From the IMG/VR virus record IMGVR_UViG_3300010157_000208, positions 1 to 27,225 of that record: 27,225 nucleotides of DNA; one strand, given 5' to 3'. This stretch comes from a virus. A model generated the notes under the pieces. That model had not been told where the DNA came from. It did not search any database and saw nothing but the letters and a program-made list of their open reading frames with translations. The position numbers and the translations under genes are program-made. Position 1 is the stretch's first letter, and each line of letters begins with the position of its first letter. Below, in pieces: positions 6,180 to 18,400 of the stretch.

Positions 6180-9100
6180 ATGACTAAAATAAGTCTAAGA
6201 GCAACTGGTGGTTTAAATCAAGATGTCGATGCTAACAACTTACCTGTAGGGGATTACCTTTCAGCTAACAACATTGTGTTTGACGGTGGCAAGGACGGAG
6301 GAGCAGGTGCTATCAAAATGCTAGACTCTATTAAGACATTAGGCTTAACTCAGATTTCGGGTACTATCAAGGAAACGTTCTTAAATACAGATGGAGTAAT
6401 TTATGTGTTGTCCCGTACAGATGCGACTTATGCATCCATATACAAGATTGTTCCTAATATGACAGTAAGTCCTGTGACTTATAGTAATCCTATTCAAATA
6501 CTTACATATTTACACGGAGGAGTGTCTACAACATTTGTCCCTGATTTAAGAGTTCTTGGGACTACTATTGTTTGGAATTATGCAAAAGAAGGGAATGATG
6601 AAGGAATTCCATTGTCATTCTATATTCCAAATTATGTATCAACTTTATTGACTCCTGTATTAAGTGATTTAAAATTACAAAAGCAGACTCCTAATAATGT
6701 TGTTGCTATCACAAAGACAATAGGAACAGGAAAAGAGTTTTTAGAATCTTCTGATTTTCAATTTGCATTTAGATACCAATATAGCAGTTATGAATTTTCT
6801 GCTCTTAGCAACTATACTCAAATATTTAAAGGAGAAAAGAATACTGAATCTTATTCGTTTGCATTTACATTTTCCTCAATACCTACTTGGGCTAGTTTCA
6901 TAGAGTCTTATGTTCGAATTGGGAACAATGGTACTTGGAGAAGAATTGATACCGCCGCTACTTCAAATTATACTCTAACTTGGACAGGGCAGATATATGA
7001 AAGTCTAGATATTATAACTACAGGCAAACCATTTGATGCAGTGCCTGTTAGCGCATATAGCATAGAGGTTGCTAAAAATAGGGTATTCCTTGCAAACATA
7101 CAAGATGAATACAATGAAATAAGTAGCATTACTCCACCTAGCTCTATTTCGTCAGGATATTCATTCCCAACAGGAACAACAGTTAAAACATTTAAAGCGT
7201 CAACCACTACAGATACAACGGTTACAAGTACCGAATCAGGGTCTTATATAAAACCTTTTGCTAATAATTCAACTTATGCAATTGGGGTAGCATTTTATGA
7301 TGCTGCAATGAAAACAAGAGGAGTCGAAGGAAAGTATACTAAGTTTACTACAGGAAATTTTGATTATCCTATTGTTCCTGATTTAACATTTACAATAAGC
7401 GGGGGTGCTCCGAGTTGGGCTAAATATGCACAAGTTGTTTATAGTAAAAACATTTCTAAGAGTTATATATTTGAAGGATATGCAAGTAGTATATTCTTTG
7501 AAATTACTAAGACCGTTGTTAATGAACTTACTAAAGAAGTCACAACTGTTAAATCATTTATTCAGTCTGTAACCAAGGATGATTTAAAAAACATTACCGC
7601 ATTTGTAATTGACATCATGGGTATGTTTCGTGCAGGTAGAATATATACTTGGAGCGATGGAGACTACGCTGCCATAAAAACTCCAATAGGGCTTCTTACG
7701 TTAAAGATAATTGGTCAGTTGGATAATTTAGTATACTGTGCTTATACAGGGGCTGAGATGACAAATACAACTGTTGTAGACCCAGCTACTTTACCTTTCG
7801 AGTTCTATACTCCTAAGCAACAGCAAGCAGATGAATCATTAGTATTCTATGAATATGGTAATTTAATTCCTGTAACAACAGGTACTACATCAATTGCAGT
7901 TACAGGAAGTGGTACATTAAATGGTCCTGCATCAGGAAGTAAGTTATTGGGGGATACGGTATTCTCTATAATTGATATGCCTACTTATACTGTTTCTCCT
8001 TTTACGGTAGATGTTACTAAAAGTTCTCCTGTAGTAGAAGATGTGGTTACGATTGTTAATTCAACTCACGCATTTAGTACATTACAGCTTGGAGCAGTAG
8101 GCAACGGAGGATATTTAGATAATTACACGGCTACTCCAAAATCAGAAACTCCTATATTAACTTCTATTCCTACTAACGGAGATGGTGCAACAATACTTGA
8201 TAATACAAATACAGCCGCATCTACAGGAACATCATTTAAAGTAAGTGGTTATTATGTACCCGCTGAACAAGAATCGGGAGTTAATAAGCTTTCGATTACT
8301 TATAATCTTCAGTCAACTGAGGTAATGTCATTGCTTACACCTCCTTCTGGTTCTATTTATACAGCAAGCCTTGACTATACGCTTACAGCACAAGTATATA
8401 AAAATCCGTTTAATAATACAACGTTCGCATACGATAAGACACCTGAGAAATTTGGAACACCATTCAATATTGCAACTCCTCGTTCTGTGCTTATGGCAAC
8501 AACGGGAACTGTAGTGGATTTTACTTCAACTCAGGTTATTGACTTTAAGAACGATATAAAAGAAGATGTTAAGCCTAATGATGCGTTTTATGTGGTGCTA
8601 ACATTAGAGTTTAGCGCAAGAGGATATTTGGACCAATCGACTGTAACTATTGCTAAGAAGTCAGGTCAAACTAATAGTATTGTATTTAATTGGAATGGAG
8701 ATAGAACTCCTGTAAATACAATTACATCGTTTAATTATAACGCTCCTGTATCTGCAACAAAAGGTAAGTATTTAATTCGTTCGGTATCAAATGCAACCGC
8801 TAATCCATATTGGAATACTTCTTCGGGTAAGCCTTTATTAGCGGCATCTAACATTACATCTCAAAGAAGATTAAATACAATTCGTTACGGAGGCAATTAC
8901 GTACAAGGCACAAAGGTTAATAACGTAAACTCATTCTTCTCTTTAGATAGCAATGATGTAGCAATAGAAAACGGAGATATTACTTCATTACAAAGAGCTA
9001 CAAGACTTCAAGGAAATGGTTCTATGATGTTGGTACTTTGTCAAAAAGAGTCAGCCTATATAATGCTTGGAGAGCAAGAGCTATCCCAAGGAAACAACTC

Positions 9101-9917
9101 TTCTATTCGTTCTTTAACTGCCAATATGATTGGTACTATCAGAAACTTTGGTAATAACCTTGGGATGCTTGATAAGAAGTCGGTAATGAACTACAAGGGT
9201 ACTATATGGTGGTGGGATGATTTTAATAAGAAGGTAATTAAATATACTCCTGATGGATTAGAGTTAGTAAGTGATACTTATATGCGCTCTGCATTTAGAA
9301 ATAAAAGTGGTATAGCAACGTTCTCTTATGATGCGTTTCATAATATGTGTTTTGTTGCTATTGGTAGCGAGACTCAGTCATTAGGATACTCAGATAACTT
9401 AAAGCGTTGGATTGCAGCGTATGACTTTGTTCCTGACTACTTTGAGAGTTTTGGAGACAGGATGATTATATTTAAGAACGGTACAATATATCGTTCATTA
9501 GAAAGTAATAACAAAACTGATTATAACGCATTCTTAGGCAACGCAGCAGTTAATGGGAACATTAAGTTTACGGTTAATAGCCAACTGCCTGTGATGCCTT
9601 TAAACATAGCTGTATTACACGATATGAACGTGACTGATTGGTCGCAACCTAATTACGTCAAAAGTTCATTAATGACAATAGATATCACAAACGATAATGG
9701 TCAAACAAGCTCAATAAACGAAACTAATTGGCTTTTAGAAGACAATAGAATATATGCCCACATAATGAGAGATAGTAGCTCTGCGGGCGGATTAATAGAA
9801 GGTAATTATATTGTGGGTTATTTAAATAATTTCTTGTTAACTTTGAAAGACAAAACACAGAATATGCGGGTTAATTCAATAGATATAGAAGTTAACCCGA
9901 TAACAGGACATTCATAA
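6180..9917 (+). CDS. Large tail muzzle / stabilisation-like protein
   Basis: A 1245-residue beta-rich protein, with very high Thr/Ser/Asn/Val content and few charged residues, as in tail structural proteins. The N-terminus (LRATGGLNQDVDANNLPVGD) is typical of tail proteins that start with a genome-position marker style GGxNxDxxxxxLPxGxY. Near residues 980-1060 is a propeller-like segment with GMLDKKSVMNYKG, IWWWDDFNKKVIKY and DGLELVS, followed by a GYSDNLKRWIAAYDFVPDYF stretch. This resembles the stabilisation/muzzle protein of crAss-like phages, related in role to P22 gp10 and T7 gp12, which seal the tail end. Length agrees with crAss-like versions. Function is assigned by resemblance and gene order, not by a search. 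Confidence 0.65.
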   Translation: MTKISLRATGGLNQDVDANNLPVGDYLSANNIVFDGGKDGGAGAIKMLDSIKTLGLTQISGTIKETFLNTDGVIYVLSRTDATYASIYKIVPNMTVSPVTYSNPIQILTYLHGGVSTTFVPDLRVLGTTIVWNYAKEGNDEGIPLSFYIPNYVSTLLTPVLSDLKLQKQTPNNVVAITKTIGTGKEFLESSDFQFAFRYQYSSYEFSALSNYTQIFKGEKNTESYSFAFTFSSIPTWASFIESYVRIGNNGTWRRIDTAATSNYTLTWTGQIYESLDIITTGKPFDAVPVSAYSIEVAKNRVFLANIQDEYNEISSITPPSSISSGYSFPTGTTVKTFKASTTTDTTVTSTESGSYIKPFANNSTYAIGVAFYDAAMKTRGVEGKYTKFTTGNFDYPIVPDLTFTISGGAPSWAKYAQVVYSKNISKSYIFEGYASSIFFEITKTVVNELTKEVTTVKSFIQSVTKDDLKNITAFVIDIMGMFRAGRIYTWSDGDYAAIKTPIGLLTLKIIGQLDNLVYCAYTGAEMTNTTVVDPATLPFEFYTPKQQQADESLVFYEYGNLIPVTTGTTSIAVTGSGTLNGPASGSKLLGDTVFSIIDMPTYTVSPFTVDVTKSSPVVEDVVTIVNSTHAFSTLQLGAVGNGGYLDNYTATPKSETPILTSIPTNGDGATILDNTNTAASTGTSFKVSGYYVPAEQESGVNKLSITYNLQSTEVMSLLTPPSGSIYTASLDYTLTAQVYKNPFNNTTFAYDKTPEKFGTPFNIATPRSVLMATTGTVVDFTSTQVIDFKNDIKEDVKPNDAFYVVLTLEFSARGYLDQSTVTIAKKSGQTNSIVFNWNGDRTPVNTITSFNYNAPVSATKGKYLIRSVSNATANPYWNTSSGKPLLAASNITSQRRLNTIRYGGNYVQGTKVNNVNSFFSLDSNDVAIENGDITSLQRATRLQGNGSMMLVLCQKESAYIMLGEQELSQGNNSSIRSLTANMIGTIRNFGNNLGMLDKKSVMNYKGTIWWWDDFNKKVIKYTPDGLELVSDTYMRSAFRNKSGIATFSYDAFHNMCFVAIGSETQSLGYSDNLKRWIAAYDFVPDYFESFGDRMIIFKNGTIYRSLESNNKTDYNAFLGNAAVNGNIKFTVNSQLPVMPLNIAVLHDMNVTDWSQPNYVKSSLMTIDITNDNGQTSSINETNWLLEDNRIYAHIMRDSSSAGGLIEGNYIVGYLNNFLLTLKDKTQNMRVNSIDIEVNPITGHS

Positions 9918-9929
9918 AATATTAAGAAA

Positions 9930-10889
9930 ATGATAGGTGCTATATTACAAGGATTAGGTGCTGTAGGAAGTGTGATTGGGGCAGTTGGTCAAAGCGAAGA
10001 AGCTCAAAGACAGTTTGATAGACAAACTCAATTTGGGCAACAACAAAAAGCTAAGTTCACTCAAGGCTACGGGGACTTAATTAATCAAGCCAAGGGGCTT
10101 AAAACATATCAAGGAGATATTAGCAAGTACCTTCAAGCACAACAAGCTGCTGAATTAGGCAAGCAAATGGCAGGCGGTGGTCGTGTAGCAGGAGAAGATA
10201 TAGCAAGGCAACAAGCATCTCAGTCTACAGCTAATACATTAGCAGCCGCACAACGTGCAGGAGGTTCATCTTCTGACTTGTTAACAGCCGCATTAATGGG
10301 GCAACAGCAAGAAGGTGCTCAGATGCAAAACATTGATGTTAACTCTCAGCAACAACGTCAGCAGATGCAACAACAAGCTCAGCAGAACTACTTACAATCA
10401 TTAGGTCAGACTGCTGCAGCACAAGCACAACAAGCGGGACTACAGTTTGAGTCTGAGTCAGGTAAACAACAACAATTATTGGGATTAGCTCAAGGGCAAT
10501 TTCAAGGAGGGATGGCGTTAGACCAATCTTTATTTGAACAACAACAAGCAGCGGCTGCGGCAGTACAAAATGCTAAGTCTGCTATATGGTCAGGTATTGG
10601 AGGAATTGCTTCTACTATAGGTAGTGGTTTAACTCAGATGCAAAATCAAACTCAGAATATGGATATGTTAAAAAGAATGTATCCAAGTGGAGCAGAGAAA
10701 GCAATGAAAGCATTCGGCACAGCAGGACCAGAAACACCTAAATTAGGACTAGGAGCTTTCTTTGGAAGTAAGCAAATAACAACTGGTATTCCAATGGCTA
10801 ATACTGCATCGTATCAGCCTTATTCATTTATGCCTCCGCAACAACAAACTAATTATTCGTCTTATACAAATCTTTTGGGACCTAAATAA
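9930..10889 (+). CDS. Gln-rich putative ejection (internal virion) protein
   Basis: A 319-residue protein with 61 glutamines (19%) and many alanines. It begins with a Gly/Ala-rich hydrophobic segment (about residues 2-20) that could insert in a membrane, then long Gln/Ala-rich helices with QQQ runs (about residues 25-215), a second hydrophobic segment near 217-235 (SAIWSGIGGIASTIGSGL), and a Pro/Tyr-rich tail. This layout is like small ejection proteins of short-tailed phages (T7 gp14, P22 gp7), which enter the host envelope with the DNA. It is followed by a 524-aa and a 2461-aa protein, so the three resemble the gp14-gp15-gp16 order of T7. Similarity is in composition and order only. Confidence 0.6.
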   Translation: MIGAILQGLGAVGSVIGAVGQSEEAQRQFDRQTQFGQQQKAKFTQGYGDLINQAKGLKTYQGDISKYLQAQQAAELGKQMAGGGRVAGEDIARQQASQSTANTLAAAQRAGGSSSDLLTAALMGQQQEGAQMQNIDVNSQQQRQQMQQQAQQNYLQSLGQTAAAQAQQAGLQFESESGKQQQLLGLAQGQFQGGMALDQSLFEQQQAAAAAVQNAKSAIWSGIGGIASTIGSGLTQMQNQTQNMDMLKRMYPSGAEKAMKAFGTAGPETPKLGLGAFFGSKQITTGIPMANTASYQPYSFMPPQQQTNYSSYTNLLGPK

Positions 10890-10891
10890 TA

Positions 10892-12466
10892 ATGGCATAT
10901 ATATACGACCCGTCGCAAAACATTCAGCAAGGATTCCAGCAAGCGGCTTCTGGAGTTGGCAATATATTTACACAAGTTATTGCACAACAACAAAGAGACT
11001 ACAACTTAGCTGAAAATGCATTTCAAAATATTGAAGCTCTTAAAAAAAACTTAAATATATTTGGTCAGAAAAATATTACAGCTAAAGCAAACGATTTATT
11101 AGGGAGAACAAGTTCTGCAATAATGAAAGATGGAAAGCTGGACTACTCTGCACTAGGTAATATCCGCCAACAAATATCTGAAATAGGAGACCTTAAACAA
11201 GGTTACGATGTAGGAGCTAAAGAATACGAAAAAATGTTACAGTTAGGAATTGCTAACAAAGACAACTTAGTTAGCTTTGAGAAATTCTACAAGGACTTGT
11301 CTGCTAAGATGGGAGATGAAAACTTAGTTAGAAATCCTCAAGACTTACAAAAGGCTTTAGCTGACACATATACCAATAACTTAGATTCATTTAAAATGTT
11401 TGGTAAGTCTTACTTGTCGTCTAATCCATATCAGAAAATATCTCAAGATGTTAAAGACCCTAAGACTGGTGCTTTAATGAGAGTACAAGGAGAGTTGCCT
11501 GCAGGATGGACTTTAGATACACAAGGGAATAGAATACCTCCTGTTCCAAAGACTATGGTTGTTAATGGACAGACTGTTACAATGGACTACGCTGACCAAG
11601 AGTTAGCTAGAATACAGGCTACTAGTCCTGAGCAGTTAGTATTAATGAGAAAACAAGCGGGTGCTACAGGTCAAAACTTAAGTGATAAGGACTTGGTTAA
11701 GATGTCTATTGATAAGATTCCAATGACTGTTCAATCTACTCAAGTTAAGTCTAAAGATGAAATAAGAGCACAAGAACTTGGAGTAGCCGCTGCCGAATTT
11801 AAAGGAGCTAATATGCAAAAAGAGTTTGATATGGAGATGGCGATGAAGCAAGCTCAAGTCAATTATTATAACTCTAAAGGGAATACGGGGGCTTCTGCTA
11901 GTGCGCCACAAGAATACGCTCAAGGTAATATGTATGATATAAATGTTCCTTTAACTAGCGGACGTTTAGCTAAGTTAACAGCCGCTCCAATAGGGAAAAG
12001 CATGAAGGTAAGTTTAGATAATCAACAAGTAATTGTAACTGATATTGGAAAATCTAAAGGCTCAGGAGCTATTTGGGCTAAGGTATTAGTAGATAAAGAC
12101 GACAACTTCTTATTAGACGAAAGTAATATTGCTGGAGCAAAACAAACTTGGGTAAAAGTTAAAGACCCTGCAATATTTAAAAAGACAATAGATAGAACTA
12201 TTCACGCGGGAGGATTTGCTAATAAAGAAAAGCCTTATGCTCAAGCATTAGTAGACGGAGTATTTGGAGCAGCTAGTCAAAACTTAGGTACTAATCCAGT
12301 ACGTAAACCTGCAACACCAAAACCTATTACTAAATTAACGGAACAGCAAATAAAAGATATAGCAGCAGTAAAATCTAATCCGCAAAATGCTAATGTAATT
12401 AAAGATGCTAAAACTGGAAAAATATTAAGCGATTTAGAGATTTGGGATTTAATGCAAAATCAATAA
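10892..12466 (+). CDS. Putative ejection / internal virion protein
   Basis: A 524-residue, mostly helical protein with no membrane span, signal or catalytic motif that I can see. It starts with a Gln-rich helix (QNIQQGFQQAASGVG), continues as Lys/Asp-rich helices to about residue 180, has a beta-like middle with MRVQGELPAGWTLD and PKTMVVNGQTVTMDY, and a second beta-like domain at about 350-430. Similar mid-sized helical proteins lie between the small and the giant internal proteins in Bacteroidota podoviruses. Position two bases after the Gln-rich protein and six bases before the giant protein suggests a three-part ejection apparatus. The function is inferred from context. Confidence 0.55.
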   Translation: MAYIYDPSQNIQQGFQQAASGVGNIFTQVIAQQQRDYNLAENAFQNIEALKKNLNIFGQKNITAKANDLLGRTSSAIMKDGKLDYSALGNIRQQISEIGDLKQGYDVGAKEYEKMLQLGIANKDNLVSFEKFYKDLSAKMGDENLVRNPQDLQKALADTYTNNLDSFKMFGKSYLSSNPYQKISQDVKDPKTGALMRVQGELPAGWTLDTQGNRIPPVPKTMVVNGQTVTMDYADQELARIQATSPEQLVLMRKQAGATGQNLSDKDLVKMSIDKIPMTVQSTQVKSKDEIRAQELGVAAAEFKGANMQKEFDMEMAMKQAQVNYYNSKGNTGASASAPQEYAQGNMYDINVPLTSGRLAKLTAAPIGKSMKVSLDNQQVIVTDIGKSKGSGAIWAKVLVDKDDNFLLDESNIAGAKQTWVKVKDPAIFKKTIDRTIHAGGFANKEKPYAQALVDGVFGAASQNLGTNPVRKPATPKPITKLTEQQIKDIAAVKSNPQNANVIKDAKTGKILSDLEIWDLMQNQ

Positions 12467-12472
12467 TAAATT

Positions 12473-15400
12473 ATGGCTAAGTTAAAATTAGATTTAACAG
12501 GTACTTCTTTTGATAAAAAATCAGCACCTGTACTTGACCTTTCTGGAACTTCATTTGAAAAAAAAAATCCAATTCAAAAAAGCGATACGGCATTATCTGG
12601 AAAGACAAGTTCTACGGCTGGGAAATTTGAAGTTCCCGATAATGATTCTGCTTGGTACGATTGGGATAACATCAAGAAAGCAGGTACAAATTTAATTGAT
12701 TTTGGAAAAGGGCTAGGGCAAGAAATACCATCTGAGGTAACAAGGATGATTGGAGATACAATATCGTCACTAGGTCTTGCTGTTGATTTGGGAGGAAGGT
12801 ATTCGTCTGCTGGAATTAATTATTTAATGGGCGACAAAAAACAAGCTCAAAAAGATATTGACTCTGACCCTACTTTTTTAGGTAAATATTTAGTAGACGC
12901 GGGAAATTATTTAAGTGAAAGTGCAGACTTAACTAAAGACGACACATTAAAAAATTGGGGTGTATCTGAAAAAAACAGAAACCCTAATCGGACATTTTAT
13001 GACGCATTTTCAGATGGAGATTTAGGAGATGGTTCTGCAATGTTATTTAGAGATGTATTATCTACTGTACCACAGGCTGCCGCAGCCATTTTAACATCGG
13101 GCGGTTCTTTAGAAGCCCAAGCATTAAGAAAATCTGGCGGATTACTTAGGCAAACAGCACTATCAGAGATGGGCGCTATTGCTAGTACTGAATTGCCTGC
13201 TGTTTTATCTACTGGTTTAAAATCTGAAATTGGAGGACAGTTTAAATTTGGAATAGGTCTTGGTACAACGTCTTCTTTAGCAGCAGAGTATAAAAAAGAC
13301 AATCACGTTACCGCAACTGATTTTCTAGAATCTATTGCTAGGGGTGTTATAGAAGGAGCTAGTGAATCCTTGTTTGATACTGATATTATTGCTGCTAAAA
13401 AATTAGCAAGTAAGTTCGTAAATGTATCAGATAATCCAGCTGTAAAAGGTATTATGGCTTCTATTGTAGGAGAAGGCGAAGATGCTGCAAAAGAAAAAAT
13501 AGTAAGAACAACTACAGATATTTTAGGGAAAGCTTTTGCAGGAGGACGTAACGAAGGATTTGAAGAGGTCGCATCTAGTTTTGGCAATATGCTTATTGAT
13601 GCAACAAAACAAGGCGGATTTACAATGGAGTCTTTAGATAAATTCAAGAAAGATGCTATTGAATCGTTTATTGTAGGGTCATTAAGCGGAGGTTTAATTT
13701 CAGGTGAAGTAGCAAGACGTTCTCGTGTAAAACTTACAGATATTCAGCAGAAAACAATTGATAGGTACAATGAGGTTATAAATGACGACACGGTTTCGGA
13801 TGAAGCCAAAAATGTAGCTAAGGAAAGAATTAAAAATATACTTGATTATAGTGCAAGTTTAAGTAAAGATAATTATGGTTTAATTGCAGCTTTACCTAAA
13901 GAAAAAAGAGTAGAGGCATTAGGGTATTTATCTAGTATTACCAAACTAGAAGAAGATATAAAGAATACAAAAGATTCAGAAGATGGCTCTTATCATTCAG
14001 AGTTAAATAATAGCATTAAGTCTTATGAAGATAAAGTTAATAATTTAATTGACGAGGAATATAAGTCTCAAAGAGAAGCTCGTAGGAAAGAAACAATGTC
14101 TCAGTCAGATATAGATACAGAAGATATTATTAGCTTTTTCCAATCTACTGAAAAGCAAGGATTTTCTATTGAAGATATGGATAGCGCTCTTAATGATATA
14201 AGAGCTAGAGTAAATAACAAAGAAGAGATAGACCAAAAAGATATTGGCACTGCTAATGATATGTTATATGAGATTATAGATAATATTGAAAAATCAGAAC
14301 TAACTGCCGAACAAAAGAAAGTTGCCTCTGAGCCATTCTTTAATCAGATTAAACAATTAGAATCATACGATAAAACAATTAAGACCACAGAGGTTACTAC
14401 TCCTATACAAGAAGTTACTACAACAACTCGTGAAACAGGAAGAAGAGAAAGACCAAAGACAACTGTGCTGACTGATAGGTTTAATCTTGAGCCTGTTGAA
14501 GTGACTGATTCAGAAGGAAATAAATCTAATTATGTCGCAAAGGTTAATGAGGACGGAAGTATATCCCTTGTACCAAAAGTTAAGTTTAGCAGAACCGCTA
14601 CAGAACAAAAGAGAAAGGGTATAGAATTAGATTATAATTTCTTAGAGTTCCAAGAAAGTATTAAAGACGAAAACGACAGGGTTATTGGAGCTAGATTATT
14701 AGATAAAAAGACGGGCAATATTATTGAGATATCTAATCCAGAATTAGCAATTGATTTAGCTTTAAAAGCAAAGCAAGACGCATTAGGTAATGTATCTGAG
14801 GGTGTAATGTCTCAAGAAAAAACGGTTACCCCAGTTGGTCAGTTAACTAGCATTGTTAAAGAGTTTGTCAACAAGAGAGCAACTAAGGTCGCGCCACAGG
14901 CTACAACAGAAACAACTGAAGAGCAAGCCCCAGCGTTAATAACAGAGGTTCCTACATCTCCCGTAGGATTGCCTTCAAGAAAAGCTTATGTAGTTGAGGA
15001 TGATGTTGAAACAAAAAAAGGGAATAAAATCTTAAACAAGATTTCTCCTGAAATAAAGAAGCGTATTGCTAATTATGTTAAATCATTAAAAGCTACTATC
15101 CCCAATTCAAAAGTTGTCCTTTATGACAATAAAGCTGATATGATTGAGGGCATTGTTAATCAAGGATATTCAAGACAAGAGGCAACAAAAGCGGTAAATG
15201 AATCCGATGGCTTATACGCAGGTTCATCTAATACTATTCACATTGATGTAATGAGAATGGACAAGACTACTTTGCCTCACGAGATATTTCATCCGTTAGT
15301 AGCTAGATTAGCTAAAGAAAATCCTGCCGAGTTTATTGCTCTAAGAAAAAGAATTTCAAAAGTTTTATCAGAAAGTCAACTTAAGGAGTTGGATGCTTTT

Positions 15401-18400
15401 GCTGCACAATATTCTGATGAAGGGAAAGCTGTAGAAGCCGAGGAGTTTTTATCTCAGTTAGGGGGTTTAGTAACAGCTAATAAAGCTAAGATGGAGCGAG
15501 GAACCCTTATGAATCTTGCCTTAGCAGTTAAAGAATTTTTGAAGAAAATTGCAGCTAAGACAAACTCTAAAGTATTAAAGAATTTTGCAGACAGTATTTT
15601 TACAGAGCAAACAAAAACAGACGATTTGATTAAATTTTTTGAAGGATTTGGCAAATCTCTAAGACAAGGTGAGGCAATTAATGTTGAAGGTTTAAATTCT
15701 ACAGTTGACTTGTTAGGCACTGAACCTTATTCTGAGAGTTTATCCATAGAAGTTCCTACTGAATCATTTAAGGCTTCTAATCCAATTATTAGAAGTAAGA
15801 AAATTGGGAAGTATAGTTTTCCAGATGGGGCAGTATTTGAATCAGTTGAACTACCAATAAAATCTTTAGATGATATTATTAAGCAATACGAAGGAAGAGT
15901 TGTAATTATAACTAGCGATGCTACAGGATATGGTGTAGACTCATTAGGAGAACCAATACTAGGTGGATTTGGGTTTTCTACTATTAAGCAAAACATCGAT
16001 GATAACATTGGATTTGCATCAGTAGGAGAGAAAGAAGTTAAGTCTACGATGACTCGTGCTTTCAATATTCACGGAAAAGGGAAGGCTGTAGTTTTAATCA
16101 TGATTCAACCTGCTTTTACTACCATTGGAAATTCCTATGGAGTTAAATACTTTGCAAGAGGTATGCGCGAGATAGCTCAGAAAGACGCTACTCAATTAGA
16201 GCAATTAAAAATTTCTATGAAAGAAGCAATTCTTAATAGCGCTGAGATATCTGAAGAGTTACAAAAAGTTGATGCTAAAAAAGGAAAAAGAAACACTGAA
16301 AAAGCTTTATTCAAACTAATTGATAGTATCAATAAGGATACTAATATAGAAGAGTTTACTAAAGAATTTTTGGCGGACACAACTTTTAAGTCAAGAACTG
16401 GAATTATTAATATGTTCCTAATCGACTCACAAAATGTTGGGTCTAACGTTGCAGCGCATCCATTAAAGGTAGCTTTAAAAGAGATTGGCTATACTAAAGT
16501 TGATTTTTTAAATGAATATGGAGATAAATCTTTCTTGACAAAAGAGATGATTGAATCTAATGCGGGAGGATTTGTTGTAGGAGGATTTGAGATTGATATC
16601 AAATCAGGTAAAGATATGGCAGAGCAGATATCTGAACTTCAGTCTAAAGGAATTACGCATCCATTATTTAACGGTAAGCTAGGAGGAACGAATCACTTTG
16701 CATTAGATGGCATCTATGATGTTAATGAAAACTTTGCTGAATTTGCTAAACCTGAATCTGAGATAACTTTACCAAACGAAGAAAGGGACGCTTTGGTTAG
16801 AGATTTTTACAAAGAAGATAAATTTTATGAGGCTAAATACAGAGAAACACCATTAGCAGAAAGAACTTACACTCAATTAAAGGCTGATTATAAGTCTAAA
16901 TTTAAAGATGAGATAATTAAACCTACAGGTGCACTTAAATACAAAACTGCGAATGTTGCGGCTAGCGTTGCCCGTAGTTTAGGGTTTAATTTAGATGAAG
17001 CCAAAAGAGATGACTTAAGAAAATCTGAATTTAAGCAACGTCAAAGAGATACTTTACGTCAAAAGAAATCCTATCCTGACGCATTTGAAGAATCAAGAAA
17101 TGAATATTTAGATAAATTTAAAAATACTCCTAAAGAAGTGTCTAGGTATTTGCGCAAGGTTTTGTTTGAGCGTAATATTAATGTTAAAAAAGCATTTGAA
17201 GATGCTGAGTTAGAGTTCTCTTTATATACTATGTATAATAGGGCAGGAGCATCTATGTTTGGCAATCTTAAATTTACTGAAAAATTTAATGAGATTTATG
17301 GGAATTTAAGTACTGAAGAGATTAAGTTATTGGATAATTTTATCTTACTAAGAAGAACTGTTGCGATTGATACAAACTTTGATAATAGAGAAGAGTCTAG
17401 ACCAGAACATCCTGACCATAAGAATATAGATGGGGTTAAAACTGCTACCAATAAGGAATCTGCTTTAAGTACGCTTGAAGATTATAAGGATTTATTAGGA
17501 GACGAATTGTATAATAAAATATATAATTCATCTGATAAATATTTTAAAGCATTTAGTGATATTCTTAAGTACAAGTATGACAACGGATTAATAAATAAGG
17601 AGACTTACGAACTTTATAAAGATTACAATTATTCGCCGCGTAAATTCTTACAATTTATGTTCGGCACATCTATTAGTGAAGAAAGTAAGTTAACAACAAA
17701 CAATTTTTATCAAAGAGGTCTTGCTTTATCTAAAGATGAATTATCTAAGATTCAAAGTGGTTCGACAAAAGGATTGTTTGTAGATTCAGCTAAACTGCTT
17801 CACGCTGCAATGATTGCTACTGAAGTACGAGTTGCATCTAACCTTGCTCTCAAAACACTTTATAACGAGGCAATTCCCGCTAACCTTGACTTTGTTAAAG
17901 AGGTTGAATACGAGAAGTATAAAGATGGTACAATAAAAGTAAACCCTGATGGTTCATTAAAGTATGTTAAAACTGCAGACGAAGGGTTCAGAATCGTAAC
18001 TTTTAAAGAAGACGGAATAGTAAAAGCATTTGAATTAAAAGAAGATTTGGCTAAGGAATACTTTGACGAAGAATTATTTGATAAGAATAGCAAAGCATAT
18101 AAGTTTGCTCAGGTTGCATCAGGTTCTAATATCCTTCGTAATATGGCAACTGGAATGAACTTAGCATTCTTTGTTACCAATATACCTGTCGATGCCTTAT
18201 CTCAAGTACAATTTTCGGGCATACACGATGGAGCTAGCCTTGGTGCGCCGGGGCAATTTGCTAGTGCTATTGCGGGAACTCTTATTAAGTCAGGTCAATT
18301 ATTGCCATTAGAGTTTGGCTTTAAAAACAAAGCTCTTGAAGACTTAATCTATGAGTACGGAAAAGCTGGTGGACTTATGATGACATTGACTGAAGAGTAT

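Noticed and set aside
13303-13647. Several minus-strand ORFs within the giant gene (for example 12997-13302, 13303-13647, 15727-16065)
   Set aside because: They are antisense shadows of a continuous 2461-codon gene, rich in Ser/Pro/Asn, without promoters or recognisable domains.
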